Position numbers and translations under genes: made by a program
The notes under the pieces: model-generated
The model's input: only the letters and a program-made list of their open reading frames with translations
Databases searched by the model: none
What the model was told of the DNA's origin: nothing
In this document: piece after piece, positions 38,984-48,547 of the stretch
Position numbering within the stretch: the stretch's first letter is position 1
Layout of the letters: each line of letters begins with the position of its first letter
Source: Phenylobacterium deserti
Lineage (GTDB): Bacteria > Pseudomonadota > Alphaproteobacteria > Caulobacterales > Caulobacteraceae
Assembly (NCBI RefSeq): GCF_003254705.1
Contig: NZ_QFYR01000002.1
Coordinates: 535,836-599,835 of the forward strand
Direction of reading: 5' to 3'
DNA length: 64,000 bases

Positions 38984-41488
38984 TCAACCTGGCGCGATAT
39001 CGGGCAGGGTGGCGGGGCCTTCCGAGGTGAGGTTGGCCAGCGGGATGGTCAGCTCGCAGGTCAGGCCCGCTTGCCCCCAGTCCAGCCGCACTCTCCCGCG
39101 CAGCTGCCGCTCGATACTCATCCGCAGGACCGTGGAGCCGAAGCCCCGGCGTCGGGGCGGGGAGGTCGCCGGGCCGCCGCGCTCGCACCAGTCCAGCTTC
39201 AGCATGGCCGCCTCGCCAGCGCCCAGGTCGGTGGTCCAGCGCACCTGCAGCCGCCCTTCCGGCGTGGACAACGCGCCGTACTTCGCCGCGTTGGTGGCCA
39301 GTTCGTGGATCACCAGCGCCAGGATCTGCGCCGCCTCCGGGGTCAGTCGTAGTGCAGGGCCTTCGCTGGAGACCTCGCGCACCTTGTCTACGAACGGCTC
39401 CAACTCCTCGCGAATCATGGTCCGCAGGTCCGCGCCTTCCCACCGGGAGGCGGCCAGCAGGCTGTGAGCGCGCGCCAGCGAGTGGATGCGTCCGGTCACC
39501 GCTTCGGCGAAGGCCGTCACCTCCGTCTCGCGGGTGAGGCGCACCACCGACTGGACCACGGCCAGCAGGTTCTTGGCCCGGTGATCGACCTCCCGCGCCA
39601 GCAGCCGCTCGCGCTCGGCCGCACGCCGGCGGTCCGTCATGTCGCTGGTGGTGCCCACCAGCCCGATCGTCTCGCCCGCGCCGTCGATCAGCGGCGCCTT
39701 CACCGAGCGGTAGTAGCGGACCTGGCCGTCAGGTCCGGTGAAGACCTCGTCGACGTCCAGCACCTGGCCGGACGTCATGACCTGCTGATCGTTGGCCAGG
39801 ATCGCCTCGGCGTCCGCCGGATCCGGCGCCCAGTCCGCGTCGGAGTGGCCGAGGATCTCCTCAAGCGGCCGGCCCACCACCTTGGTCACCGCGGCGTTGG
39901 CGTAGATCACGCGGCTCCGGCGGTCCTTGGCGTAGATCATGTCCGGCGTGCTGTCGCCGATCAGTCGGAGCAGGGCGCTGGCTCGGCGCAACTCGTCCGT
40001 GGCGCGCTTGAACTCGTGGATGTCCGTGCAGGTGCCCATCCAGCGGATGATCTCGCCTGCCTCGTTGCGGGTCGGCAGGGCCCGGCCCAGCACCCAGCGG
40101 TACTCGCCCGAGCGATGCCGCAGGCGGTACTCGATGTCGTAGAGCTTGCCGGTCTCCAGGCTTTCGCGCCAGACAGCCCAGATCCGTTCCTGATCCTCGG
40201 GGTGGAAGACGTCCGCCCATCCGTCGCCGTCGGTGGAGCCCGCGGGCACGCCGGTGAACTCGTACCAGCGGTCGTTGAAGAAGTCGTGGTAGCCGTCAGC
40301 CCGCGTGGACCAAACCATCTGTGGGATGGCGTTCAGCCGCGAACGGAATGAGGCTTCGCTGGCCCGCAGAGCGGCCTCGGCCTGCTTGCGTTCGGTCAGG
40401 TCCAGCATGGCCCCGATCATCCGCACCGCGCGGCCTTCGGCGTCCCGCAGCACCGTGCCGCGGTCGAACACCTCGGCATAGGCGCCGTTCGCGCAACGGA
40501 AACGGTATTCCGCCGACCAGCTGTCGTCCTGGCCGCGGATCACCCCGAAGATGGTCTCTTCCACCTCGGCGTGGTCGTCTGGGTGAATCTGGTCCAGCCA
40601 CCACTGGGCCGTCGTGCCCTCCACGGCATCCCAGTGGCCGAAGCGCGCGCCTACCGCGTCGTTCCAGATGATCCGGCTCGCCGCCAGGTCCCAGTCCCAG
40701 ATGGCGTCGTTGGTGGCCTTGGCAGCGAGGCGGTAGCGCTCCGCCGTCACATGCAGCTCGTGCTCCATGCGCCGACGCTCGGTGACGTCCTCGATCACCA
40801 CGCCCACGCCGCCAGCGCTCAGCGGCACCACATCGAGGTTGAACACCGCCCCTGGGCGACTCAGCGACGGCAACTCCTGCCGGGCCGCCGCCCGGGTCTC
40901 CATCACCTGCGCCAGCAGCCGGCCGCTCGCGGACTGGCGGGCGCCCGGCCAGATCACGTCGATGTCCTGGCCCACCACATCGGCCCGCGAGCGCTGGAAG
41001 AAGGCTTCCGCGGCCCGGTTGAACGAGGTCACGCGCCAGGCCGGGTCCACCCCGAGGTAGGCGTCGGCCACGCCGTCCAGGGCGGACGCCAGCGCCTCGT
41101 CTGCCCCGACCTGCGCGGTGATGTCCTCCACCGCGCACCACAGCCCGTCGATCTCGCCGCCGACCCGCCGCGGCCACATCCGGCAGCGCACATGCCGCTC
41201 GCCGCCCGCGAAGGGCGCTGTCGTCTCGAACTCCACCGTCTCGCCGGCCGTCACGCGCGCCATGAAGGGCTGGGCGCCCAGGGCGGGCGGGCGGTGCAGC
41301 ACCTCTTGTATCGTCCGCCCCAGCGCTGCGTCCCGCTCAACGCCAGCCCAGCGCGCGTAGGGCGCATTGAGCAGCACGAACCGGTGATCCCGGTCCAGCG
41401 CGCACAGCAGCACCGGCAGTCCGTCCAGAACCGCCAGGGGTAGCGCGCAAAGCGGCTCGCCCGGATCGCTCATCAAGCTGTCCGACAT
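38984..41488 (-). CDS. Multi-PAS HWE-family sensor histidine kinase
   Basis: The 834-residue, apparently soluble kinase has no membrane helix. Five PAS-type modules occupy roughly residues 15-125, 130-245, 255-375, 380-500 and 510-630 (for example WSAEYRFRCANGAYAEVFDRG and MGTCTDIHEFKRATDELRRA). The kinase core follows: the His box LAREVDHRAKNLLAVVQSVV, the N-box VIHELATNAAKYGALSTPEG, and the family-defining W-x-E in LDWCERGGP, then RRRGFGSTVLRMSIE. The flavin-binding Cys motif of LOV domains is absent. No response regulator is adjacent, so its partner is elsewhere. Either ATG 41488 or ATG 41473 could be the start; the latter has CGGA seven bases upstream. Confidence 0.92.
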   Translation of the reverse strand: MSDSLMSDPGEPLCALPLAVLDGLPVLLCALDRDHRFVLLNAPYARWAGVERDAALGRTIQEVLHRPPALGAQPFMARVTAGETVEFETTAPFAGGERHVRCRMWPRRVGGEIDGLWCAVEDITAQVGADEALASALDGVADAYLGVDPAWRVTSFNRAAEAFFQRSRADVVGQDIDVIWPGARQSASGRLLAQVMETRAAARQELPSLSRPGAVFNLDVVPLSAGGVGVVIEDVTERRRMEHELHVTAERYRLAAKATNDAIWDWDLAASRIIWNDAVGARFGHWDAVEGTTAQWWLDQIHPDDHAEVEETIFGVIRGQDDSWSAEYRFRCANGAYAEVFDRGTVLRDAEGRAVRMIGAMLDLTERKQAEAALRASEASFRSRLNAIPQMVWSTRADGYHDFFNDRWYEFTGVPAGSTDGDGWADVFHPEDQERIWAVWRESLETGKLYDIEYRLRHRSGEYRWVLGRALPTRNEAGEIIRWMGTCTDIHEFKRATDELRRASALLRLIGDSTPDMIYAKDRRSRVIYANAAVTKVVGRPLEEILGHSDADWAPDPADAEAILANDQQVMTSGQVLDVDEVFTGPDGQVRYYRSVKAPLIDGAGETIGLVGTTSDMTDRRRAAERERLLAREVDHRAKNLLAVVQSVVRLTRETEVTAFAEAVTGRIHSLARAHSLLAASRWEGADLRTMIREELEPFVDKVREVSSEGPALRLTPEAAQILALVIHELATNAAKYGALSTPEGRLQVRWTTDLGAGEAAMLKLDWCERGGPATSPPRRRGFGSTVLRMSIERQLRGRVRLDWGQAGLTCELTIPLANLTSEGPATLPDIAPG

Positions 41489-41569
41489 CCTTCACCCGGG
41501 CTGAACAGGCGCCGCGCCCCCGCCGCACGCCCGTTCATAACCTACGGAAAGCCGGAGGGAACCCGGATC

Positions 41570-43126
41570 TTAGGCGGCCCGCTTGCCCTCGGCGTCGACG
41601 ATCCGCTGGACGGCCACGTAGTCGGTCTTGCCGGTGCCCAGCACCGGCACCTCGGTGACCTTGATGATCTTGCGCGGCACCGCCAGCTCCGAGGCGCCCA
41701 GCGCCTTGGCGTGGGCGATCAAGGGCGCGGCGTCCGCCCCCCGCGCGTCGGTGACCAGCACCAGCCGCTCGCCCTTCTTCGGGTCGGGCAGGGCCACCAC
41801 CGCGTGGCGGCACTCCGGCCATACAGCGATCGCGAGGTCCTCGGCCGCGGTCAGGGAGACCATCTCGCCGCCGACTTTGGCGAAGCGCTTCACCCGGCCC
41901 AGGATCTTGACCCAGTTGTCGTCGCTGAGGGAAACCACGTCGCCCGTGTCGTGCCAGCCGTCGACCGGCGGCTCCACGCCGCCCGCGCTGGTGAGATAGC
42001 CGGCCATGACGTTGGGCCCACGCACGTGCAGACGCCCGCCGCCGGGGATCCCTTCCACCGGCTCCAGCCGCGCCTCCATGCCCGGCAGCAGCCCGCCCAC
42101 CGTGCCACGGCGGTTGTCCGTCGGCTTGTTCACCGCGATCACTGGCGAGGCTTCTGTGGCGCCGTAGCCTTCCAGCACCGGCACCGGCCCGAAGCGTTCG
42201 GCGATCAGGTTGTGGGTTTCCTCACGGACCTTCTCGGCGCCGCAGACGATGAACTTCAGCCCGGCCATCTCGTCCGGCTCGGCCGCACGGGCGTACTGGT
42301 TCACGAAGGTGTCCGTCGCCAGCAGGATTGACGCCTTAGTGTCCTTCAGCAGCGGCGGGATCTGCTTGGTGTGCAGGGGCGAGGGGTACTGGAACGCCTT
42401 CATGCCGGTCAGGATCGGCAGCAGCACCCCGCCTGTCAGGCCGAAGCAGTGGAAGGTCGGCAGCGGGTTGAACATCACCCAGTCGGGATCGAGGTCGATG
42501 TGCGTGGCGATCTGGCGGACGTTGGCCACCAGGTTCGCCTGGGTCAGCACCACCCCGCGCGGCGCGCCGAAACTTCCTGAGGTGAACAGGATCACGCCCG
42601 GATCGTCCGGTCGCGCTGGCGCCCGGAAGTTCTTCGGCAGCGCCCCGGCGGCCGCCGCGTACAGCTTGTCCGCCAGGCCGATCGTCTGGCGCACCTCCTC
42701 GAGGTAGGTGACCGTGGTCAGCGTCTCCAGCGCATCCACCAGGTCGTGCAGCTTGGCCTGTTCGATAAAGCGGTGGGCGGTCAGCACATGCTTCACCCCG
42801 GCCAGCTCGCACGCCGCCTTCAGGTTCCGAATGCCGGAAGTGAAGTTCAGCATGGTCGGCGTGCGGCCGAAGGCGTGCAGGGCGAAGAAGGTCACCACCG
42901 CGCCCGCGCTGGCCGGCAGCATGACGCCCACGCGCTCGCCGGGCTGGGTAAAGGCCGCAATCTTGCGGCCGAGCGCGAACGACGCACGGATCAGGTCGGT
43001 ATAGGTGATCGGCCGCCGTTCCTGGTCCTCCAGGATCAGCTTCTTGGCGCCAAAGGTCTGGCGCGCCTCGACCAGGGCGTCGAACAGCGACGTACGGGCC
43101 TGTTTGGGATCAAACCTAGACGACAA
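41570..43126 (-). CDS. AMP-dependent acyl ligase (Aas-like acyl-CoA/acyl-ACP synthetase)
   Basis: This 518-residue ANL-superfamily enzyme has the P-loop-like ILFTSGSFGAPRGVVLT near residue 185, VLEGYGATEASPVIAVN, the adenylate-binding DGWHDTGDVVSL, and the hinge followed by RVKRFAKVGGEMVSL. The catalytic Lys is in GTGKTDYVAVQRI near the C-terminus. The sequence most resembles the C-terminal acyl-ACP synthetase part of Aas proteins (2-acyl-glycerophosphoethanolamine recycling), but the acyltransferase half is absent here. The true substrate could be any fatty acid. It is monocistronic between the HWE kinase and the SIMPL gene. Confidence 0.85.
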   Translation of the reverse strand: MSSRFDPKQARTSLFDALVEARQTFGAKKLILEDQERRPITYTDLIRASFALGRKIAAFTQPGERVGVMLPASAGAVVTFFALHAFGRTPTMLNFTSGIRNLKAACELAGVKHVLTAHRFIEQAKLHDLVDALETLTTVTYLEEVRQTIGLADKLYAAAAGALPKNFRAPARPDDPGVILFTSGSFGAPRGVVLTQANLVANVRQIATHIDLDPDWVMFNPLPTFHCFGLTGGVLLPILTGMKAFQYPSPLHTKQIPPLLKDTKASILLATDTFVNQYARAAEPDEMAGLKFIVCGAEKVREETHNLIAERFGPVPVLEGYGATEASPVIAVNKPTDNRRGTVGGLLPGMEARLEPVEGIPGGGRLHVRGPNVMAGYLTSAGGVEPPVDGWHDTGDVVSLSDDNWVKILGRVKRFAKVGGEMVSLTAAEDLAIAVWPECRHAVVALPDPKKGERLVLVTDARGADAAPLIAHAKALGASELAVPRKIIKVTEVPVLGTGKTDYVAVQRIVDAEGKRAA

Positions 43127-43242
43127 GAGCGAACAACTCCTCCGGCCAGGCCGGCTTCTTGTGGGCCGGGGAGCCTATCGCCGTGAAATGCGGATGAAAA
43201 GATTTGTAACAGGGCGTGAGGCCGCAGCCCCACGTCCCAGCT

Positions 43243-44112
43243 TCAGTTTAGGCTGAAGATTACGCAGGCCTTCTGCTCCAGCCGCTGGAGCGGCGGATTG
43301 AGGGAAACAATGTAGTTCTCGGGCGACAGGCCGGCCGCCTGCGCCGCACGCTCGGCGGCCGGAAGCCGGGCCTGGAAGCTTGGTGGCGGAGGCGGCGGCG
43401 CGGGCGGCGGGACCTGGTAGGCCGCGGTGTCGTCCTGGCCTTGATCGGCGCCCGTGATCAGCACGTCGGTGTTGCAGGCCCGGGCCGTGGGATCGATCAG
43501 TCGTACAGCGCCGAGCCGCGCGCCGGCCGCCTCCGTCGCGAGCTGCGCTCGCCGGCGGGCGTCCTCCACGGCCAGCTTGAACATCTGCGTACGGGTCTCG
43601 TTCTCCGGCTCCAGGCGGAAGTAGACCCGCTCGGTGGAGGCTGGCTTGGCGGCGAGCAGGGTGGCGTAGACCCGCTCGGCCAACCGAACGTCGCGGATTT
43701 CCACCTGCACGGTGGCGTTCACCTGGTAGCGCTCGATCTTGTCGGCCCGAGTGTTGTCGTTCACCTGGCCTTCGCGGTCGCGGTATTGGGCGTAGAGCGG
43801 GGTGATGGCGAAGCTGGTCTCCACCCGCACCTTGTCCGCGCCGTAGGCGGCCAAAGCCTGGTTCAGCGCCTTGACCTTGTCGTTGGCCGCCCGGGTGGCG
43901 TCCGCAACCTCGCGCTCCACGGCCTGGTAAGTGGCCGCGGCGAACGCACGGTTGGCCGTGACCTCAGTCCAGACATAGCCGGTGGAGGCGATCACCGGCT
44001 TGTCCATCCACCATGGCGCGCGGCCGTAGGCGTTGGTCGCTGTCGCGGCCGGCTGTGCGGTGGCGGAGGAGCCGGCGAGGGCGGCGAGAAGCAGGGCGGC
44101 GGTCAGGCGCAT
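43243..44112 (-). CDS. SIMPL-domain (DUF541) exported protein
   Basis: The 289-residue product has a signal peptide ending around SATAQ (residue 20). The SIMPL domain is visible as [60 protein letters not shown] and [21 protein letters not shown] proline-rich insert (APPPPPPS) near residue 240 precedes a C-terminal conserved tail with a final Cys. SIMPL proteins form periplasmic oligomers of unclear role. It diverges from lipA across 126 bases. Confidence 0.85.
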   Translation of the reverse strand: MRLTAALLLAALAGSSATAQPAATATNAYGRAPWWMDKPVIASTGYVWTEVTANRAFAAATYQAVEREVADATRAANDKVKALNQALAAYGADKVRVETSFAITPLYAQYRDREGQVNDNTRADKIERYQVNATVQVEIRDVRLAERVYATLLAAKPASTERVYFRLEPENETRTQMFKLAVEDARRRAQLATEAAGARLGAVRLIDPTARACNTDVLITGADQGQDDTAAYQVPPPAPPPPPPSFQARLPAAERAAQAAGLSPENYIVSLNPPLQRLEQKACVIFSLN

Positions 44113-44238
44113 CTTTGGTCCTTGGCGTTTCGTCCCGCAGCCACGCTAGCGCGTCCGACGGACAGCGAAGAGACGTCGCGGCGCCACAGCCGGCGATCAA
44201 AGCTTGATCCGGCGGGCCCAAGAGCCGATCTAGGGCCC

Positions 44239-45201
44239 ATGGCCGTGGTCATCGACACCCTGGGCGGAGCCCGCCCCCGTCACCCGGAAAAGCAGAACAG
44301 GCCCGATACGCCTGTGCTGCGAAAACCCGAGTGGCTTCGCGTCAAGGCGCCCGGCTCGTCCGGCTACAATGCGACCCGCGACATCGTGAAGTCCAACGGG
44401 CTGGTCACGGTGTGCGAGGAAGCCGCCTGTCCGAACATCGGCGAGTGCTGGACCAAGTCCCACGCCACCATGATGATCATGGGCGAGATCTGCACGCGCG
44501 CCTGCTCCTTCTGCAACGTCGCGACGGGCAAGCCGAACGCCCTTGATCCCACCGAACCGGCGCGCGTCGCCGACGCGGTGGCCAAGATGGGGCTGAAGCA
44601 CGTGGTCATCACCTCGGTCGACCGCGATGACCTGGCCGACGGCGGCGCCGCGCATTTCGCGGCGGTGGTTCAGTCCATCCGCCTGACCTCGCCGGCCACC
44701 ACCATCGAGATCCTGACGCCCGACTTCCTGCGCAAGCCGGTCAGCGCGGCCGAACTCGTCATCGACTCCAAGCCGGACGTCTTCAACCACAACCTGGAAA
44801 CGGTGCCGCGGCTCTACCTGTCGATCCGGCCGGGCGCGCGCTACTACAACTCCCTGCGCCTGCTGGAGCGGGTGAAGGAGCGCGACCCCACCATGTTCAC
44901 CAAGTCCGGCCTCATGGTCGGCCTCGGCGAGAGCAAGGAAGAGGTCATGCAGGTGATGGACGACATGCGGTCGGCCGGCGTCGACTTCATCACCATCGGC
45001 CAGTACCTCCAGCCGACCCGCAAGCATGCCGCGATCGATCGCTTCGTCAGCCCCGACGAGTTCAAGGCCTATGAGGAAATCGCCCGGGCGAAGGGGTTCC
45101 TGATGGTCTCGGCCTCGCCCCTGACCCGCTCGTCGCACCACGCTGGCGAGGACTTTGCCCGTCTGCAGGCGGCGCGTATCGCGCGCGAAACCGCGGCCTG
45201 A
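44239..45201 (+). CDS. lipA: Lipoyl synthase
   Basis: The 320-residue radical-SAM enzyme inserts sulfur into octanoyl groups on lipoyl domains. The auxiliary [4Fe-4S] cluster ligands are in [12 protein letters not shown]; the radical-SAM cluster motif is [10 protein letters not shown]; a C-terminal SSHHAGEDF contains the RSSYxA-equivalent conserved Ser. I use ATG 44239 since the residues before it would be antisense to the SIMPL gene. Its likely clients, pdhB and E2 with their lipoyl domains, are encoded 8-12 kb upstream. The ratA-like gene follows after 12 bases. Confidence 0.97.
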   Translation: MAVVIDTLGGARPRHPEKQNRPDTPVLRKPEWLRVKAPGSSGYNATRDIVKSNGLVTVCEEAACPNIGECWTKSHATMMIMGEICTRACSFCNVATGKPNALDPTEPARVADAVAKMGLKHVVITSVDRDDLADGGAAHFAAVVQSIRLTSPATTIEILTPDFLRKPVSAAELVIDSKPDVFNHNLETVPRLYLSIRPGARYYNSLRLLERVKERDPTMFTKSGLMVGLGESKEEVMQVMDDMRSAGVDFITIGQYLQPTRKHAAIDRFVSPDEFKAYEEIARAKGFLMVSASPLTRSSHHAGEDFARLQAARIARETAA

Positions 45202-45213
45202 CGAGCAAGCCTC

Positions 45214-45711
45214 TTGCGTCACCACGTTTCGAAACTTCTGCCCTACACGCCCGATCAGCTATGGCGGCTGGTCGGCGACGTCGAGCGCTATCCGGACTTC
45301 GTGCCGTGGATCAGCGCCATGCGCACTTGGAACCCGCGCAACCTCAGCGAGGGCGTGGATGCCGTCGATGCGGAGGCGGGCGTCGGCTTCTCGTTCCTGA
45401 AGGAGCGGTTCTCCACCCGCGTGCGCCGCGACTCGATCAACAAGCAGATCGACGTCAGCCTGCTGTCCGGTCCGTTCCGCAAGCTCGACAACCGCTGGCG
45501 CTTCATCGACGCCGGCCATGGCTGCACCCGCGTCGAGTTCGACATCGACTTCACCTTCAAGTCGCGGATCCTGGACGCCTTGCTGGCGGCCAACTTCTCC
45601 ACGGCCGTGCAGAAGCTGATGGCCTGCTTCGAGGCCCGGGCGAAGACGCTCTACGGCGACAGCAAGGACCAGGCGCAGGCCCAGTCGGCCGCGCCCCCGG
45701 CGCAGGTCTAG
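45214..45711 (+). CDS. RatA/COQ10-like START-domain protein
   Basis: The 165-residue START-fold protein starts RHHVSKLLPYTPDQLWRLVGDVERYPDFVPW, the typical beginning of the COQ10/RatA family, and carries TRVRRDSINKQIDVSLL and FRKLDNRWRF. In alphaproteobacteria these are usually ubiquinone-binding COQ10-like proteins rather than toxins, so the RatA toxin label should be read with care. The start appears to be TTG 45214, with no ATG available before the conserved region. Its TAG stop shares the CTAG at 45708-45711 with the convergent gene. Confidence 0.85.
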   Translation: MRHHVSKLLPYTPDQLWRLVGDVERYPDFVPWISAMRTWNPRNLSEGVDAVDAEAGVGFSFLKERFSTRVRRDSINKQIDVSLLSGPFRKLDNRWRFIDAGHGCTRVEFDIDFTFKSRILDALLAANFSTAVQKLMACFEARAKTLYGDSKDQAQAQSAAPPAQV

Positions 45712-46199
45712 GCTAGCCGCTCGCGCAGCATCTCCAGCGCGGTTCGCAAGGCCGCCAGCTGGATCGCCTCTCGCGTCGTCCCGTCGAACACCTCGTGCCG
45801 GTGGATGATGCCCGCGTTCGCGCGCGCGGTGGCGAAGTGCACCGTGCCGACCGGCTTCATCGCCGTTCCGCCGCCGGGCCCGGCGATCCCGGTGATCGCC
45901 ACCGTCAGGTGCGTGCTGGAGTGGGCGAGGGCGCCTTCCGCCATGGCTCGCGCCACCGGTTCGGACACCGCCCCGAAGTCCGCGATCATGTCACCCGGCA
46001 CGCCCAGCATCTCGGTCTTGGCGCGATTGGAATAGGTGACGAACCCTCGTTCAAGGACGTCGGACGCCCCCGGCACCGCGCAGATCGCCGCCGCCACCAG
46101 GCCACCCGTGCAGCTTTCGGCCGCCGCGATGCGCACCGATTGGCCGCGCGCCTCGTCGACGAGCAACCGCGCAAGGGCGGCGATCTCGGTGGGGAACAT
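45708..46199 (-). CDS. pncC: CinA C-terminal domain family protein (nicotinamide-nucleotide amidase)
   Basis: The 163-residue protein is the stand-alone CinA_C/PncC type, which deamidates nicotinamide mononucleotide to nicotinate mononucleotide in pyridine nucleotide recycling. Motifs are SVRIAAAESCTGGLVAAAIC, with the nucleophilic Ser in ESCTGG, YSNRAKTEMLGV, LTVAITGIAGPGGG and KPVGTVHFA. ATG 46199 (MFPTEIAALARLL) is the family start; more upstream codons are open but lack support. Its stop overlaps the ratA-like stop in the palindrome CTAG. Confidence 0.9.
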   Translation of the reverse strand: MFPTEIAALARLLVDEARGQSVRIAAAESCTGGLVAAAICAVPGASDVLERGFVTYSNRAKTEMLGVPGDMIADFGAVSEPVARAMAEGALAHSSTHLTVAITGIAGPGGGTAMKPVGTVHFATARANAGIIHRHEVFDGTTREAIQLAALRTALEMLRERLA

Positions 46200-46281
46200 C
46201 GGGAACCTCGCAAGGCGGCTGGTCGAACGCTCAGCTAAAGCACAACATCGCGTCCTCCGGTGATTCAAGGCACATCGCCAC

Positions 46282-48543
46282 ATGACGACGATCCCCGCCG
46301 ACCGCCGACCTGCGCCGCCGCCGGCCGCCTTGTTCGCGATCACCGTCTTCGCCAGCGCCGCGCTGGTGTTTCTGGTTCAGCCGATGATCGCGAAGCTCCT
46401 GCTCCCTCTGCAGGGCGGCAGTCCGCAGGTCTGGAACACCAGTCTCGCCTTCTTCCAGGCGGCCCTGCTGGCCGGCTATGGCTACGCCCACCTGCTTCAG
46501 CGGCTGAAGACGGTTCGCGCCCAGGCCTTGACCCACGTCGGCGCGCTGTTGATCGCGGCCGTGGCGCTGCCGCTGCGGGTCAACGCGCTTTTCGGCCCGC
46601 CGTCGTCCGATCACCCGATACTCTGGCTCCTGGGCGTCCTTGCGGTCTCATTGGGTGCGCCCTTCGCCATACTCTCCGCGACGGCGCCTTTGGTGCAGGC
46701 CTGGTGGGCGCGCACCCGCGGCCAGACGGACGGGCGCGAGCCCTATGCGCTCTACGCCGCCAGCAATCTCGGCAGCCTCCTGGCCTTGCTGGCCTATCCG
46801 CTGGTGGTCGAGCCGGTCTTCCCGGTCAGCGGGCAGCGGCTGGGGTGGAGCGCCGCCTATGTGGCCTTCGTCGGCCTGATGGCTGTGCTTGCATTGGCGG
46901 CGGGGCGCTCGGCTGGGCCTGCAGCTCCGGCGGCCAAAGCGCCTCACGCCCGCGCTTCTTGGCGTGAACGCCTCACTTGGCTCGCGCTCGCCGCGGCGCC
47001 ATCCAGTCTGATGCTCGGGGTGACCACCTACATCACCACCGACATCGCCTCGGCCCCATTCCTCTGGGTCATCCCGCTGGCGCTCTACCTCGTCACCTTC
47101 ATCATCGCCTTCCAGACGCGCCCGCTCATGTCTCCAGGGCTGGCGCTGTTCCTCCATGCCCTGCTGGCGGCCGAATGCGCGGCCATGATGCCGTTCATGG
47201 AGCTGCCGATCGCCCTGCAGCTTCTCGTGAACCTGGGCGCCTTCTTCTTCTCGGCCCTGGTCTGCCACCAAGCCCTGGTGGCGCGGCGGCCCGACCCCTC
47301 CCGGCTGACGGAGTTCTATCTCTGGATGTCGGTGGGCGGCGTGGTCGGCGGCGGGTTCAACGCCTTTGTCGCGCCGGTGATCTTCAACAACGTCTGGGAA
47401 TACCCGCTGGTGCTGGCCCTGGCCTGTCTGGCGCGGCCGTGGGGTGGCTGGAACCTGCCGGCCCGCGCCTGGGTGCTCCTGGTGGTCGGGGTGCTCTGCG
47501 CCATGGCGGCGCCGGTGGTGGTCACGTTCCGTCACCACTTCGGGGCTCAGCACGGCGACACCCAGCTTGCCCAGGTCATGATCGTCGCGCTGATCAGCGC
47601 CTCGGTGATCTGCGCAGTCCTGCTGCGACGCTGGGCGCTGATGTTCTTCGCCGCCGTCGCGGTTCTTGCCATCGGGGCGCATGGCGCGGCCGAGCGCTCC
47701 ACCAACACCCGCAACTGGCGCAGCTTCTTTGGCGTCCTGACGCAGTCGGAGGTGAATGCGCCCTCCATGGGCGGGGCGGTGCGGATGCTCTCCCATGGCA
47801 CCACCCTGCACGGCGCCCAGGCGACCAATCCCCAGTTCGCCTGCCGGCCGCTGGTCTACTACACGCCCGGAACTCCGATCGGGCAGGTGGTGCTTACCCA
47901 GGGCGAGACCCGCCCCGCCATGCGCATGGGGGTGGTGGGGCTGGGGACCGGGTCGATGGCCGCCTACGCCGCGGCGCCCGACCACCTGACCTTCTTCGAA
48001 ATCGACCCGCTGGTGGTTCGCATCGCCAGCGATCCGGCGCACTTCAGCTACACGACGCGCTGTGCTCGCGGCCGAGTGGACTACGTGATCGGAGACGCCC
48101 GCTTGACCCTGGCCCGCCAACCGGCCGAGAGCTTCGACGTCCTGCTGATCGACGCCTTCTCGTCCGACGCGGTGCCGGCGCACCTTCTCACCGTGGAGGC
48201 GATCCGCGGCTACCTCGGCAAGCTGAAGCCGGACGGCGTGCTCATCCTTCACCTGTCGAACCGCAATCTGGAGCTCAAGGCGCCGGCCTTTGCCTCCGCG
48301 CGGGCCGCTGGCGGCTTCGCCCTGCTGCAGCAGCGGCGCGTGTTCGGCAACTTGTCGACTTGGGAGTCAGACGAGGACGCCTTGGTGGTCGGCCGCACGC
48401 CTCAGGCCATCGCGCGCTATGCTGCCGACACGCGGTGGATCGACTCCGCCGGGCGGACGGTGCGCCCCTGGACCGACGACTACACCAATGTGCCCGGCTC
48501 TTTTTGGAGCAAGATGAAGGAGCGAATGGGCGGCCTGCGCTGA
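46282..48543 (+). CDS. Fused MFS-like membrane / spermidine-synthase-like protein
   Basis: The 753-residue product has about twelve hydrophobic helices through residue ~480 (start: AALFAITVFASAALVFLVQPMIA) and a C-terminal Rossmann methyltransferase-fold domain (about 550-750) with GVVGLGTGSMAAYA, FFEIDPLVVRIA and LLIDAFSSDAVPAHLLTVEA. This architecture is known as the fused MFS/spermidine synthase family. The catalytic Asp-rich segment of true spermidine synthases (D-x-x-D-P) is replaced by LIDAFSSDAVP, so polyamine synthesis is doubtful and the substrate is unknown. The gene stops four bases before the stop of convergent ispDF. Confidence 0.82.
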   Translation: MTTIPADRRPAPPPAALFAITVFASAALVFLVQPMIAKLLLPLQGGSPQVWNTSLAFFQAALLAGYGYAHLLQRLKTVRAQALTHVGALLIAAVALPLRVNALFGPPSSDHPILWLLGVLAVSLGAPFAILSATAPLVQAWWARTRGQTDGREPYALYAASNLGSLLALLAYPLVVEPVFPVSGQRLGWSAAYVAFVGLMAVLALAAGRSAGPAAPAAKAPHARASWRERLTWLALAAAPSSLMLGVTTYITTDIASAPFLWVIPLALYLVTFIIAFQTRPLMSPGLALFLHALLAAECAAMMPFMELPIALQLLVNLGAFFFSALVCHQALVARRPDPSRLTEFYLWMSVGGVVGGGFNAFVAPVIFNNVWEYPLVLALACLARPWGGWNLPARAWVLLVVGVLCAMAAPVVVTFRHHFGAQHGDTQLAQVMIVALISASVICAVLLRRWALMFFAAVAVLAIGAHGAAERSTNTRNWRSFFGVLTQSEVNAPSMGGAVRMLSHGTTLHGAQATNPQFACRPLVYYTPGTPIGQVVLTQGETRPAMRMGVVGLGTGSMAAYAAAPDHLTFFEIDPLVVRIASDPAHFSYTTRCARGRVDYVIGDARLTLARQPAESFDVLLIDAFSSDAVPAHLLTVEAIRGYLGKLKPDGVLILHLSNRNLELKAPAFASARAAGGFALLQQRRVFGNLSTWESDEDALVVGRTPQAIARYAADTRWIDSAGRTVRPWTDDYTNVPGSFWSKMKERMGGLR

Positions 48544-48547
48544 GCGG

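Noticed and set aside
45214..45711. RatA toxin of a toxin-antitoxin pair
   Set aside because: No ratB-like partner is next to it; the sequence fits COQ10-type START proteins, and the toxin label is carried over from annotation of E. coli RatA.
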